In this document: one piece after another, positions 53,145 to 62,279 of the stretch
Layout of the letters: each line of letters opens with the position of its first letter
How positions within the stretch are numbered: the stretch's first letter is position 1
From: Roseiarcus sp963805295
GTDB taxonomy: Bacteria > Pseudomonadota > Alphaproteobacteria > Rhizobiales > Beijerinckiaceae
DNA length: 64,000 nucleotides
Direction: 5' to 3'
Assembly: GCA_963805295.1 (NCBI GenBank)
Contig: CAWDTW010000034.1
Coordinates: forward strand, 62,001 to 126,000
Translations under genes and position numbers: made by a program
Notes under the pieces: model-generated
Told to the model about the DNA's origin: nothing
Seen by the model: the letters and a program-made list of their open reading frames with translations, nothing else
Database searches by the model: none

Positions 53145-54336
53145 TCAGAGCCCCAGAATGGCCTTGGCGATGATGCCGCGCTGAATCTCGTTCGACCCGC
53201 CGTAGATCGAAACCTTGCGAGTGTTGAAATAGGCGGGCGCGAGCGGGCCGGCCCAGTCGAAGCCGATAGGCGGCTCGTTGGCGCGGTTTTCCGGATCCTC
53301 GTAAGGCAGCGCGTAGGGGCCGACCACCTCCATCAGGATCTCCGTCGTCGCCTGCTGGATTTCCGAACCCTTGATCTTGAGCACCGACGAGGCGGGATCG
53401 GGCTTGCCGTCGTTGCGGCGGTTGGAGATGACGCGCATCTGGGTCATTTCCAGCGCCTTGAGCTCCACCTCGACCGCAGCGAGCTTCGCGCGGAAGAACG
53501 GATCGTCCATCTTCGGACCCGAGCCGTAGACCGGGATCGCGGCGAGCTCGCGCACCCGGTCGAGCCGCGCCTTGGAGATGCCGACCCGGGCGATGCCGTT
53601 ACGCTCGTTGGCGAGCAGGAACTTGGCGTAATCCCAGCCCTTGTTCTCCTGGCCGACGAGCGCGTCGAGCGGCGCGCGCACGTCGTCGAAGAAGACCTCG
53701 TTGACCTCGTGGCCGCCGTCGATCGTCTGGATCGGCCTCACCGTGATGCCCGGCGTCTTCATGTCGACGAGGAAGAAGGAAATGCCCTCCTGCTTCTTTG
53801 CCTGCGGATTGGTGCGGGCGAGGACGAAGATCCAGTCGGCATACTGGGCCATCGTGATCCAGGTCTTCTGGCCCGCAATGACCCAGGAACTCGCCGTCGC
53901 GCCGCGCGGCGGTGCGCAGGCTCGCGAGGTCGGACCCCGCGCCGGGCTCGGAAAAGCCCTGGCACCACCAGTCGCTGAGATCGACGATGCGCGGCAGGAA
54001 GCGCTCCTTCTGCGCCTGCGAGCCGAAAGTGTAGATGACCGGGCCCACCATGTTGACGCCAAACGCGATCGCCTCCGGCGCGTTGCCGCGCTGGGTCTCA
54101 TCGAGAAAGATCGACTGCTTGACCGGGCTCCAGCCCGTGCCGCCCCATTCCTTCGGCCAGTGCGGAGCCGCCCAGCCCTTGTTGGCCAGAATGCGAGTCC
54201 AGCGCACGTAATCGTCCTTGGACAGCTTGCGCCCAGCGACGCCCTTCTGGCGGATCGAGGCCGGCAGATTGTCGCGCACGAAAGCGCGCACCTCGGCCCG
54301 AAACGCGAGCTCGTCCTCGGTCAATCGCAAGTCCAT
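53145..54336 (-). CDS. Acyl-CoA dehydrogenase, apparent frameshift at a GANTC site
   Basis: The partner of the preceding enzyme, about 396 residues once corrected. The helical N-domain ends with W-W-C-Q-G-F-S-E-P-G-A-G-S-D-L-A-S-L; an extra base in GAACTC (53887-53892; GACTC expected) interrupts R-R-D-G-E, and removal continues with S-W-V-I-A-G-Q-K-T-W-I-T. The C-terminal bundle ends I-Y-G-G-S-N-E-I-Q-R-G-I-I-A, typical of the family. The ATG at 54336 follows GGGAGG. First gene of a three-gene operon ending in pcp. Confidence 0.9.
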
Positions 54337-54521
54337 GGGTCGCCTCCCGGTCTGGCTCAACGTTCGAAGGCGCCGGCCTTCGCCAATTGTCGGCCAGTGT
54401 CGGGCTTCGGCGCGGCGACGTCAACTTGACGCGCCGCGGAGCGCGGCGAGCCTGAAGGGCTCAGGCGGTCCCATGCGGGTCCGCCGAGCGCAAATCCCCC
54501 CGGAGGAACGCCGGCCGAGGC

Positions 54522-54761
54522 TCACGGGGACGGAAGACGGGCCCCATGGCGGCGCATCCACTCGGCGGAGGCTCTCGCCCTCTCCTTGCTCTCATTGAAA
54601 TGGTTCCACTGCCGGTCGAAGTTGGAAAGCGACTGTGTCGGAATTCTTTGGCCCGCGCCGTAAGAGCCGTAAGACGACGAAGTGCCGGTCTGTGCGACGG
54701 CTGCGGCAGGCGGGAGCGCGAGGGCGGCGGCGAGGCCGATCAAAGCGATGGTCTTGAGCAT
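54522..54761 (-). CDS. Small exported hypothetical protein
   Basis: 79 residues with a clear signal peptide (M-L-K-T-I-A-L-I-G-L-A-A-A-L to A-V-A-Q), then a Ser/Tyr/Gly-rich start of the mature part and a charged helix containing W-N-H-F-N-E-S-K-E-R-A-R-A. GAGGAAGGA precedes the ATG. Divergent from purH. The family is not recognised. Confidence 0.6.
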   Translation of the reverse strand: MLKTIALIGLAAALALPPAAAVAQTGTSSSYGSYGAGQRIPTQSLSNFDRQWNHFNESKERARASAEWMRRHGARLPSP

Positions 54762-54989
54762 GGGTCCTTCCTCAAAGCGGCAATTCAACCGGTCACGCGG
54801 GGGCGACGGTTGACCGCGCTCAGTGTCATAACGCCTGAGTCGTCCCGAATGTGCCGGGCTTTGCGGCGACGGAACGGTGACTTTTTCGTGAGCTGCGCCG
54901 CCGGCATTCGCCCTTCGCGGGCGTTCCCGCCCGGCCCTAACCATGCTATTGCGCCGCCGCAAAATCGCATGGCGCAAGGAGCGGGGCCA

Positions 54990-56591
54990 ATGGCTGCGGA
55001 TATCATCACGGTCGGGCGGGCGCTGATCTCCGTCTCCGACAAGGCCGGCCTCGTCGAACTGGCCAAGGCGCTGGCTCGGCGCGGCGTCGAACTGCTTTCG
55101 ACCGGCGGCACGGCGGCGGCGCTAGGCGGCGCCGGGCTCACGGTCATCGACGTCGCGCAGATCACCGGTTTTCCCGAGATGATGGACGGGCGGGTCAAGA
55201 CGCTGCATCCGCGCATCCACGGCGGGCTCTTGGCCATCCGCTCCGAACCCGCCCATCAGGCGGCGATGATCGCCAACGATATCACGCCCATCGACCTCCT
55301 CGTCGTCAATCTCTATCCGTTCGAGGCGACGCTGAGGCGCGGCGCCTCGTTCGAGGACAAGATCGAGAACATCGACGTCGGCGGACCCGCGATGATCCGC
55401 GGCGCGGCGAAGAACCACGACGACGTCGTCGTCATCGTCGACGTCGCCGACTACCCCGCCCTTCTCGACGAGCTCAACCGCAACGACGGTGCGACCGGAA
55501 TCGCCTTCCGCCGCAAGATGGCGCAGAAGGCCTACGCCCGCACGGCGGCCTACGACGCCGCGATCTCCAATTGGCTCGCCGAGGAAATTCACGAGACCGC
55601 GCCGAAATGGCGCGCCTTCGGCGGCGTGCTGCACGACAGTTTCGGCGCGCTGCGCTACGGCGAAAACCCACACCAGAACGCGGCGCTCTATCTCACCGCC
55701 GAGCCGCGCGCGGGCGTCGCGACCGCGCGGCAGGTCCAGGGCAAGGAGCTGTCGTACAACAACATCAACGACACCGACGCGGCATACGAACTTGTGGCCG
55801 AATTCGATCCGGCCGAACGCGCCGCGGTCGCGATCATCAAGCACGCCAACCCGTGCGGCGTCGCAGTCGGCGCGAGCCTGCTCGAGGCCTACGAAAAGGC
55901 GCTGGCCTGCGATCCGGTTTCCGCCTTCGGCGGCATTGTCGCGGTGAACCGCCGCCTCGACGCTGCAGCGGCGCGGAAAATCGTCGAGATCTTCACCGAG
56001 GTCATCATCGCGCCCGAGGCTGACGAGGAGGCGATGGCGATCGTGGCGTCAAAGAAGAACCTCCGGCTCTTGATCGCCGGCGCGCTGCCCGATCCGCGCG
56101 CGAGAACGCTGACGGTGCGCTCGGTCGCAGGCGGGCTCCTGGTGCAGGACCGCGACAGCGGCGTCCTCGACGAGGCGGCATTGAAGGTCGTCACCGAGCG
56201 CGCCCCGACGACGGGCGAGTTGGCGGACCTCCGCATGGCCTGGCGCGTCGTCAAGCACGTGAAGTCGAACGCGATCGTCTATGTGAAGGACGGCGTGACG
56301 GCCGGCGTCGGGGCGGGACAGATGTCGCGGGTCAATTCGGCGCGCGTCGCCGCGCGCAAGGCGCTCGACGCCGCCGCGGCGGCCGGCTGGGCGGAACCGC
56401 GAACCAAGGGCTCGGTGGTGGCCTCCGACGCCTTCTTTCCCTTCGCCGACGGCCTTCTCTCGGCGATCGAGGCCGGCGCAACCGCCGTCATCCAGCCCGG
56501 CGGCTCGGTGCGCGACGCGGACGTGATCGCCGCCGCCGACCAAGCGGGGATCGCGATGGTGTTCACCGGGATGCGGCATTTCCGGCACTGA
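54990..56591 (+). CDS. purH: Bifunctional AICAR formyltransferase / IMP cyclohydrolase
   Basis: The last two steps of purine synthesis: AICAR to FAICAR to IMP. 533 residues, full length. The N-terminal MGS-like cyclohydrolase has S-D-K-A-G-L-V-E-L-A and S-T-G-G-T; the C-terminal transferase has the catalytic K-H-A-N-P-C-G (about residue 284) and S-D-A-F-F-P-F near the end. The ATG at 54990 has AAGGAG 8 bases upstream; two earlier in-frame starts lack such a site. Confidence 0.96.
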   Translation: MAADIITVGRALISVSDKAGLVELAKALARRGVELLSTGGTAAALGGAGLTVIDVAQITGFPEMMDGRVKTLHPRIHGGLLAIRSEPAHQAAMIANDITPIDLLVVNLYPFEATLRRGASFEDKIENIDVGGPAMIRGAAKNHDDVVVIVDVADYPALLDELNRNDGATGIAFRRKMAQKAYARTAAYDAAISNWLAEEIHETAPKWRAFGGVLHDSFGALRYGENPHQNAALYLTAEPRAGVATARQVQGKELSYNNINDTDAAYELVAEFDPAERAAVAIIKHANPCGVAVGASLLEAYEKALACDPVSAFGGIVAVNRRLDAAAARKIVEIFTEVIIAPEADEEAMAIVASKKNLRLLIAGALPDPRARTLTVRSVAGGLLVQDRDSGVLDEAALKVVTERAPTTGELADLRMAWRVVKHVKSNAIVYVKDGVTAGVGAGQMSRVNSARVAARKALDAAAAAGWAEPRTKGSVVASDAFFPFADGLLSAIEAGATAVIQPGGSVRDADVIAAADQAGIAMVFTGMRHFRH

Positions 56592-56625
56592 TTGCGTCAA
56601 CCCGTCCGGGCGGGAGGCCGCGGGA

Positions 56626-57135
56626 TTATTCTCCCGGCGAGACGATGGCGGCGATCTCACCGTCTTTAACGCCGCTCAGCTGAATGTCGACCGGCCGCGG
56701 CGGCAGGTCGAATTTGACGCTTTTCCGCGCGCCCTCGCAGCCGACGGCGCCGGAAAACGCGGAGGGGCGCAGAAACGCGCCGTTGTCGAGAACGTCGATC
56801 CAGCCTTGCGAGGCGATCGTCATCTTGTAGGCGCCGGGCTTCGGCGGGGCGGCGAGCGTGAAATGCCCGGCAAAGGACTGCGCCGACTTCGGCGCGCGTT
56901 CCGGCGCATGCGGCAGGCCGGCGTCGGCGAGCGGCGCGAGCTTCAGCGTCGCCGCGACGTCGTAAGCGAGCGCGCCGCCGTTGGCGATCACGGGCTTGCT
57001 GGGACCGGCGAGCGCCACGCGCTCGCGGTCGAGCGGCCACTCGAACGCTCCGCAGCCCGATGGCTCGTCAGCGGCCGCGAGAACCGGCAGCGCCGCGATC
57101 AGGGCGGCGGTCATGAGCCGGCGGAGGCGGCTCAT
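56626..57135 (-). CDS. Hypothetical periplasmic protein
   Basis: 169 residues with a signal peptide (M-S-R-L-R-R-L-M-T-A-A-L-I-A to A-L-P-V-L-A-A-A-D) and a beta-rich body that alternates strands and Pro/Gly turns. One Cys pair (C-G-A-F and G-C-E-G) could form a disulfide. The start overlaps the stop of the S41 peptidase by 4 bases, so it may be a partner of that protease. Unrecognised. Confidence 0.6.
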   Translation of the reverse strand: MSRLRRLMTAALIAALPVLAAADEPSGCGAFEWPLDRERVALAGPSKPVIANGGALAYDVAATLKLAPLADAGLPHAPERAPKSAQSFAGHFTLAAPPKPGAYKMTIASQGWIDVLDNGAFLRPSAFSGAVGCEGARKSVKFDLPPRPVDIQLSGVKDGEIAAIVSPGE

Positions 57136-58442
57136 TGCGACGTCGCCGTGGCGGCGGGGCTCTTCAGCGTCTCGGGCTTTGCGCCGTGAAGCAGGCTGAC
57201 GGCGGCCTGCAACTGTGTGTCCTTGTCCTTGTCCGGCGGCACGTAGGCGTCCGATCCCTTCTCTTCTTCGCTCCCGTTCTTGAGATGGCCGTAGAGCGAG
57301 GCTTCGCCGAGGCTCGACACCTTGCCCTTCAGGTCGTTGGGGATGCTCTCCAGCACGGTGATGTCGGGCTCGATGCCCTTGGCCTGGATGGAGCGGCCCG
57401 ACGGCGTGTAATAGCGCGCCGTCGTCAGCTTGAGCGCGCCCTCGTCGCCGAGCGGCAAAATCGTCTGCACCGAGCCCTTGCCGAACGAGCGCGTGCCGAT
57501 GAGGGTCGCGCGCTTCAGGTCCTGAAGCGCGCCGGAGACGATTTCCGAAGCGGAAGCGGAGCCGCCGTTGACAAGCACGACGAGCGGCTTGCCCTGCGAC
57601 AGGTTGACGCCCGGCCGAGCGCTGTAGCGCTGCTCCTGATCGGCGTTGCGGCCGCGGGTCGAGACGATCTCGCCGCTGTCGACGAAGGAATTTGTGATCT
57701 CGACCGCCTGATTCAGCAGGCCGCCGGGATTGTTGCGCAGATCGAGGATGTAGCCCTTCAGCTTCGCCGAACCTGGGTCGGCGCGGAAGCGGTCGAAGGC
57801 CTTGCGCAGCCCGTCATAGGCTTCCTGGTTGAACTGGGTGATGCGGATATAGCCGATGTCGCCGCTCTCGACACGGGAGCGGACCGACTGCACATGAATG
57901 ATTTCGCGGACGATCGTGTATTCCTTCGCATCCCTATTGGCGCCGCGCTCGACCGTCAGCCGCACGCTCGACTTCGCCGGCCCGCGCATCTTGTCGACGG
58001 CTTCCTTCAGCGTCAGACCCTTGACCGGCGTGTCGTCGATACGGGTGACAAGGTCGCCCGACATGAGTCCGGCGCGGGCGGCCGGCGTATCGTCGATCGG
58101 GCTCACGACCTTGACGAGGCCGTCCTCCATCATGACCTCGAGACCGAGGCCGCCGAATTCCTCGCCCTTCATGCTGGTCTGGAAGTCCTGCAGCGCCTTG
58201 GAGTCGAAATAGGTCGAATGCGGATCGAGCGACGCGAGCATGCCGTCGATCGCCGCTTTGACCAGTTTGTCGTCGTCCGGCTTCTCGGCGTAGTTGTCCC
58301 GGACCTTGTTGAAGATCTCGGCGAAGAGCGTGACGCCGCTGTTCGCGCTGGCGGCGGCGGCGTGGAGCGCGCCTTCCGATGCGCCGACGAGCGCAACGCC
58401 GGCCGCGATCCCGACCGCGAGGTAGGGGAGAGCGTTCTTCAT
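57132..58442 (-). CDS. S41 C-terminal processing peptidase (paralog 2)
   Basis: 436 residues: signal/anchor (1-30), S41 N-domain, PDZ domain (about 85-165) with G-L-G-L-E-V, and a catalytic core in which G-G-S-A-S-A-S-E-I holds the nucleophile Ser and S-F-G-K-G-S-V-Q the general-base Lys. Such CtpA enzymes trim or degrade periplasmic proteins and peptidoglycan hydrolases. A close paralog lies 37 bases upstream, giving a tandem pair next to envC. Confidence 0.9.
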   Translation of the reverse strand: MKNALPYLAVGIAAGVALVGASEGALHAAAASANSGVTLFAEIFNKVRDNYAEKPDDDKLVKAAIDGMLASLDPHSTYFDSKALQDFQTSMKGEEFGGLGLEVMMEDGLVKVVSPIDDTPAARAGLMSGDLVTRIDDTPVKGLTLKEAVDKMRGPAKSSVRLTVERGANRDAKEYTIVREIIHVQSVRSRVESGDIGYIRITQFNQEAYDGLRKAFDRFRADPGSAKLKGYILDLRNNPGGLLNQAVEITNSFVDSGEIVSTRGRNADQEQRYSARPGVNLSQGKPLVVLVNGGSASASEIVSGALQDLKRATLIGTRSFGKGSVQTILPLGDEGALKLTTARYYTPSGRSIQAKGIEPDITVLESIPNDLKGKVSSLGEASLYGHLKNGSEEEKGSDAYVPPDKDKDTQLQAAVSLLHGAKPETLKSPAATATSQ

Positions 58443-58479
58443 GGAATGCCGCTCGATCCTCGAAGTCGGTTCGGCTTCA

Positions 58480-59904
58480 TCAATTGGGCTTGCCCGCGTC
58501 AGACGGCGCGACCGCCGCCGGAGCGTCGCCCTTGGGCCCGTCGGATTTGGCGGCGTCGGTCTTCGCCGCTTCGGTCTTGGGCGCAGCGGCGTCCGCCTTG
58601 GCCGCGGACGTCTCGGACAGCTTCACCCCGTGCAGGAGGTCGATGGCGGCCGTCAATTGCTTGTCGTCCTTCTCGTCCGGCGGCACGTAGGCCTGCGACG
58701 CCGAGGTGTCCTCCTCGCCGTTCGCCAGATGGCCCTTGAGCGAGGCCTCGCCCTTCATGTCGTCTTTGCCCTTGAGGTCGTCGGGAACGTCTTCGAGTAC
58801 CTTGATGTCGGGCTCGATGCCCTTGGCCTGGATGGAGCGGCCTGACGGCGTGTAGTAACGCGCCGTCGTCAGGCGAAGCGCGCCGTCCTGTCCGAGCGGC
58901 ATGATGGTCTGCACCGAGCCCTTGCCGAACGACCGCGTGCCGATGAGGGTCGCGCGCTTGTGATCCTGAAGCGCTCCGGCCACGATCTCAGAAGCGGACG
59001 CCGAGCCGCCGTTGATTAGGACCACGAGCGGCTTGCCGCTCGAGACGTCGCCGCCCGGACGGGCGTCGAAACGCTGGGTTTCGTCAGGCGTGCGCCCGCG
59101 AGTCGAGACGATCTCGCCCCGGTCGATGAACGAATTGACGACGTCGATCGACTGATCGAGCAGTCCGCCCGGATTGTTGCGCAAGTCGAGGATGTAGCCC
59201 TTGAACTTGTCGGCCGGAATCTCGGTCTTCAGCTTCTCTAAAGTCGCCTTCAGTCCGTCTGCCGTCTGCTCGGTGAACTGGGTCACTCGGATGTAGCCGA
59301 TGTCCCCGTTCTCGACATGCGAGCGCACCGACTGGACCTTGATGAGGTCGCGGACGACGGTGAAATCCTTCACCTCCTTCTTCGGGCCGCGCACGATCTT
59401 GAGCTTGACCGGCGAATTGATCGCGCCGCGCATCTTCTCGACCGCCTGATCGAGCGTCAGGCCTTGGGTCGGCGTGTCGTCGATGGCGGTGATGATGTCG
59501 CCCGAGAGGATGCCGGCCTTGGCCGCGGGCGTGTCGTCGATCGGCGTCACGACCTTGATGAGCCCATCCTCCTGGGTCACCTCGATGCCGAGGCCGCCGA
59601 ACTCGCCCTTCGTCTGGACCTGCATGTCCTTGAACGCCTTGGCGTCCATGTAGCTCGAATGCGGATCGAGCGAGGCGAGCATGCCGTTGATAGCCGCTTC
59701 GATCAGCTTGGATTCGTCTGGTTTCTCGACATAATCGTTGCGAATCTTGTCGAACACGTCGCCGAACAGATTGAGCTGGCGATAGGTGTCCGCCGCGGCT
59801 GCATAGGCGGCGGGGCTGATATACGAAAGCGCCTGCGGCGCCGCGACAGTCGCTGCGGCTCCCAGAACGACGCCCAATCCCAAGTACCCTGCTTTCCAAT
59901 TCAT
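58480..59904 (-). CDS. ctpA: S41 C-terminal processing peptidase (paralog 1)
   Basis: 474 residues, the same domain order as paralog 2, with the Ser (G-G-S-A-S-A-S-E-I) and Lys (S-F-G-K-G-S-V-Q) both present. The C-terminal tail is an Ala/Asp/Lys-rich low-complexity segment not found in the paralog. The ATG at 59904 overlaps the stop of envC (ATGA); the frame opens at 59940. The order rlmH, envC, ctpA is the usual one in Hyphomicrobiales; the second copy is a lineage-specific duplication. Confidence 0.92.
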   Translation of the reverse strand: MNWKAGYLGLGVVLGAAATVAAPQALSYISPAAYAAAADTYRQLNLFGDVFDKIRNDYVEKPDESKLIEAAINGMLASLDPHSSYMDAKAFKDMQVQTKGEFGGLGIEVTQEDGLIKVVTPIDDTPAAKAGILSGDIITAIDDTPTQGLTLDQAVEKMRGAINSPVKLKIVRGPKKEVKDFTVVRDLIKVQSVRSHVENGDIGYIRVTQFTEQTADGLKATLEKLKTEIPADKFKGYILDLRNNPGGLLDQSIDVVNSFIDRGEIVSTRGRTPDETQRFDARPGGDVSSGKPLVVLINGGSASASEIVAGALQDHKRATLIGTRSFGKGSVQTIMPLGQDGALRLTTARYYTPSGRSIQAKGIEPDIKVLEDVPDDLKGKDDMKGEASLKGHLANGEEDTSASQAYVPPDEKDDKQLTAAIDLLHGVKLSETSAAKADAAAPKTEAAKTDAAKSDGPKGDAPAAVAPSDAGKPN

Positions 59905-61244
59905 CCGCGCGCCTTTTCGATGTCTTGTTTCGCCCACCACGGCCCCGGATCGATCGCCGTTCCGTCTTTACGCAATTCGATATAGAGAACCGGCAGAGCG
60001 GCGCCAACAGCGGCCGCCGCCGCCATCCTGGTCGACCCGTCGCCCATTGCGCCGACAGGTTCTCCAGAAAGAACGAACTCGCCGGGCGCCACGTTGATGC
60101 GATCCATGCCCGCCAGGAGCAGATAATATCCTCCGCCGGCGTTGATAATCAAGAGTTGGCCATAAGTTCGGTACGACCCGGAAAAGAGGATTGAACCATC
60201 GGCCGGCGCGGAGACGACGGCGCCGGCCAGGGTCGCCATCGACACGCCGTGTTCGGTTCCTCCGAACCCGTCCGGAGAGCCGAAAGTCTTCAAGATCGTG
60301 CCGGCGACCGGCAGGGCGACACGCCCCTTGACGTCCGCGAAGGCAACTTCCGGCTGGAGGCGCTCGGGTTCCCCGCGGCCGCGCGCCTCGACGGCCTTCG
60401 CGGCGATCTCACGCGCCGCCTGCTCGTCCGCCGCATGCGCTGCGTTCGCCGCGGCTTTGCGCTGAGCATCCTCGGCGTCGAGCCTAGCGATCAGGTCCTT
60501 GAGCGTCGTCGCCTGTCTGGCGAGTTCCGCGGCCCGTTTCTGCTGCGAACCGAGCGCGTCTTCGGCCGAGGACAGAGACTTTTGGCGCGCCTCGATCAGC
60601 GCGGAAAGGCGCGCCTTCTCGAGCGCGAGCGACGCGCCCGTCCGCGCCAACCCGTCGCGCTCCCGCGCGATCGATTCTCGGGTCTTGGAGAGATCATCGA
60701 TGTCGCGGCGGAGCGCGTCCATCTTCGCTTTCAGATCCGGGATCATGTCGGCGAGCAACGTCGCAGCCCGCACCGCCTCCGCCATGTCGCCGGGCTTGAC
60801 CAGAATGGCCGGGGGCGGATTGGCGCCCATGCGCTGAAGCGCCGCCAGGACTTCGGCGATTGCGCCGCGCCGGGTTTCCAGCGAGCGGGAGCGCGCGTCG
60901 GCTATTGCGTTGAGGCTCGTCAGGCGCTCGTCGGCGGCGGCGACGCTCCGCTCGGCGTCCTGCACCTTCCCGGTCGTCTCGATCAGCGCCGCGGTGAGGC
61001 GCGCCCGGTCGGCGCGGATCGTTTCGATCTCCGATTCGATCGCGCGACGCTGCTCGTCCGACGCCTGAAGGGTGTCTTCGACGCCGCGCAGTTCGGTCTG
61101 TTTCTCGACCTTTTGCTGCTCCGCAGCCGGCGGGGCCGGAAGAGCGGCCGGATCGGCGATCGATTGCAGCGGCCAGCCGAATGCGGCGCCCAGCGCGGCG
61201 GCGCCGAGACCGTACCGCATTCCTTCGCTTCGCCTCATCGACAT
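59901..61244 (-). CDS. envC: EnvC-type murein hydrolase activator, degenerate LytM
   Basis: About 447 residues: signal peptide, long coiled coils (about 35-260), and a C-terminal M23/LytM domain. The zinc-ligand sequence that reads H-x-G-x-D in active enzymes is E-H-G-V-S-M here, and the final H-x-H is Y-Y-L-L-L-A, so it is not itself a hydrolase. EnvC proteins activate cell-division amidases. The start is taken at ATG 61244 where G-M-S-M-R-R begins a signal sequence. Overlaps ctpA by 4 bases. Confidence 0.88.
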   Translation of the reverse strand: MSMRRSEGMRYGLGAAALGAAFGWPLQSIADPAALPAPPAAEQQKVEKQTELRGVEDTLQASDEQRRAIESEIETIRADRARLTAALIETTGKVQDAERSVAAADERLTSLNAIADARSRSLETRRGAIAEVLAALQRMGANPPPAILVKPGDMAEAVRAATLLADMIPDLKAKMDALRRDIDDLSKTRESIARERDGLARTGASLALEKARLSALIEARQKSLSSAEDALGSQQKRAAELARQATTLKDLIARLDAEDAQRKAAANAAHAADEQAAREIAAKAVEARGRGEPERLQPEVAFADVKGRVALPVAGTILKTFGSPDGFGGTEHGVSMATLAGAVVSAPADGSILFSGSYRTYGQLLIINAGGGYYLLLAGMDRINVAPGEFVLSGEPVGAMGDGSTRMAAAAAVGAALPVLYIELRKDGTAIDPGPWWAKQDIEKARG

Positions 61245-61285
61245 GCCGCGTCCAAGATCACCAAATCTAGCCGGAATCGCGGCGA

Positions 61286-61768
61286 TCAAGCGCGATGATA
61301 GGGGTGACCGGAAAGAATTGAGACCGCCCGATAGAGCTGCTCGCTCGCCATCACGCGCGCGAGCTGGTGCGGCCAGGTCATCGCGCCAAAGCTGACGACT
61401 CGCCGCGCCTTCGCCCGAAGCGATGCGGAAAGCCCGTCCGGGCCGCCGATGACGACCGCATAGACGGGCTGCGCGGCGTCGCGCGCCCGGCCGATGTCGG
61501 CCGCCCATTCTTCGCTAGTCGGCGACTCTCCGCGCTCGTCGAGCACAATCAACGCGTCGCCGGCGGGCGCCGCGGCGACAATCGCGGCGGCCTCCTCCTC
61601 GCGCCGGTCCTCGGGCCGCCGCGCGCGCAATTCGTCGATTTCGCGCAGATCGACGCCCGCAAGTCCCACGCCGCGAGCGGTTTCCGTCAGCCGTTTGAAA
61701 TAGCGCTCGAACAACTCGCGCTCCGCCCCGGCCTTCAGCCGGCCCACGCAGATGAGAACTATGCGCAT
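61286..61768 (-). CDS. rlmH: 23S rRNA pseudouridine-1915 N3-methyltransferase
   Basis: A SPOUT methyltransferase acting on helix 69 of the 70S ribosome. 160 residues. The SAM knot is I-G-G-P-D-G-L, and the C-terminus L-Y-R-A-x-S-I-L-S-G-H-P-Y-H-R matches the family ending that touches the ribosome. The ATG at 61768 is preferred (M-R-I-V-L-I-C-V-G-R); the frame opens further upstream. Adjacent to rsfS, 13 bases away. Confidence 0.95.
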   Translation of the reverse strand: MRIVLICVGRLKAGAERELFERYFKRLTETARGVGLAGVDLREIDELRARRPEDRREEEAAAIVAAAPAGDALIVLDERGESPTSEEWAADIGRARDAAQPVYAVVIGGPDGLSASLRAKARRVVSFGAMTWPHQLARVMASEQLYRAVSILSGHPYHRA

Positions 61769-61781
61769 CTGCTCTTCGGCG

Positions 61782-62189
61782 TCAGGTCTTTCGCGCCTCG
61801 CCCGGCCGGTCCGCGCTCCACATCTTTTCGAGATTGTAGAACTGACGAACGTCGGGACGAAAGATGTGCACGATTGCGTCGCGCGCATCGAGCAACACCC
61901 AATCGCAGAGCGGCAGCCCCTCGACTTTCGGCGCGGGGAAGCCGGCGTCGCGGCACGCCTTGGCCACGCGGTCGGCGATCGCGCCGACATGGGTCCTCGA
62001 CCGCCCGGAAGCGATGATCATCCGATCGGCGAGCGTTGTCTTCCCGGAAAGTTCGATCGAGACGATGTCTTCCGCTTTGGCGTCTTCGAGACCGTCGACG
62101 ATGATTTGCGAAAGAAAGTCGACGGCAGGACCGTCGACCAGCAGTTTGCGGGCCTTAAGCGCCGCATCAGAATGAGACGTGAGTGTCAG
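61782..62189 (-). CDS. rsfS: Ribosomal silencing factor RsfS
   Basis: Binds L14 and blocks 30S-50S joining when nutrients are short. About 135 residues: D-A-K-A-E-D-I-V-S-I-E-L, then A-S-G-R-S-R-T-H-V-G-A-I-A, G-L-P-L-C-D-W-V-L-L-D and I-H-I-F-R-P-D-V-R-Q-F-Y-N-L-E-K-M-W, the full family pattern. No ATG, GTG or TTG occurs near the expected start: the best site is a CTG at 62189 with AAAGGA 8 bases upstream; a TTG at 62264 is also in frame. Start uncertain. Confidence 0.88.
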   Translation of the reverse strand: MTLTSHSDAALKARKLLVDGPAVDFLSQIIVDGLEDAKAEDIVSIELSGKTTLADRMIIASGRSRTHVGAIADRVAKACRDAGFPAPKVEGLPLCDWVLLDARDAIVHIFRPDVRQFYNLEKMWSADRPGEARKT

Positions 62190-62279
62190 CGTCGCTTTCC
62201 TTTCGGCGCGGGACCGATTCGCCGGCGCCTTGCCGGAAAGATGAGGCGCGCGCGCGCGCTTTTCAAGCCTGAAACAGGT

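Noticed and set aside
54218..54598. 126-codon + strand frame
   Set aside because: Antisense to the acyl-CoA dehydrogenase start and the small exported protein.
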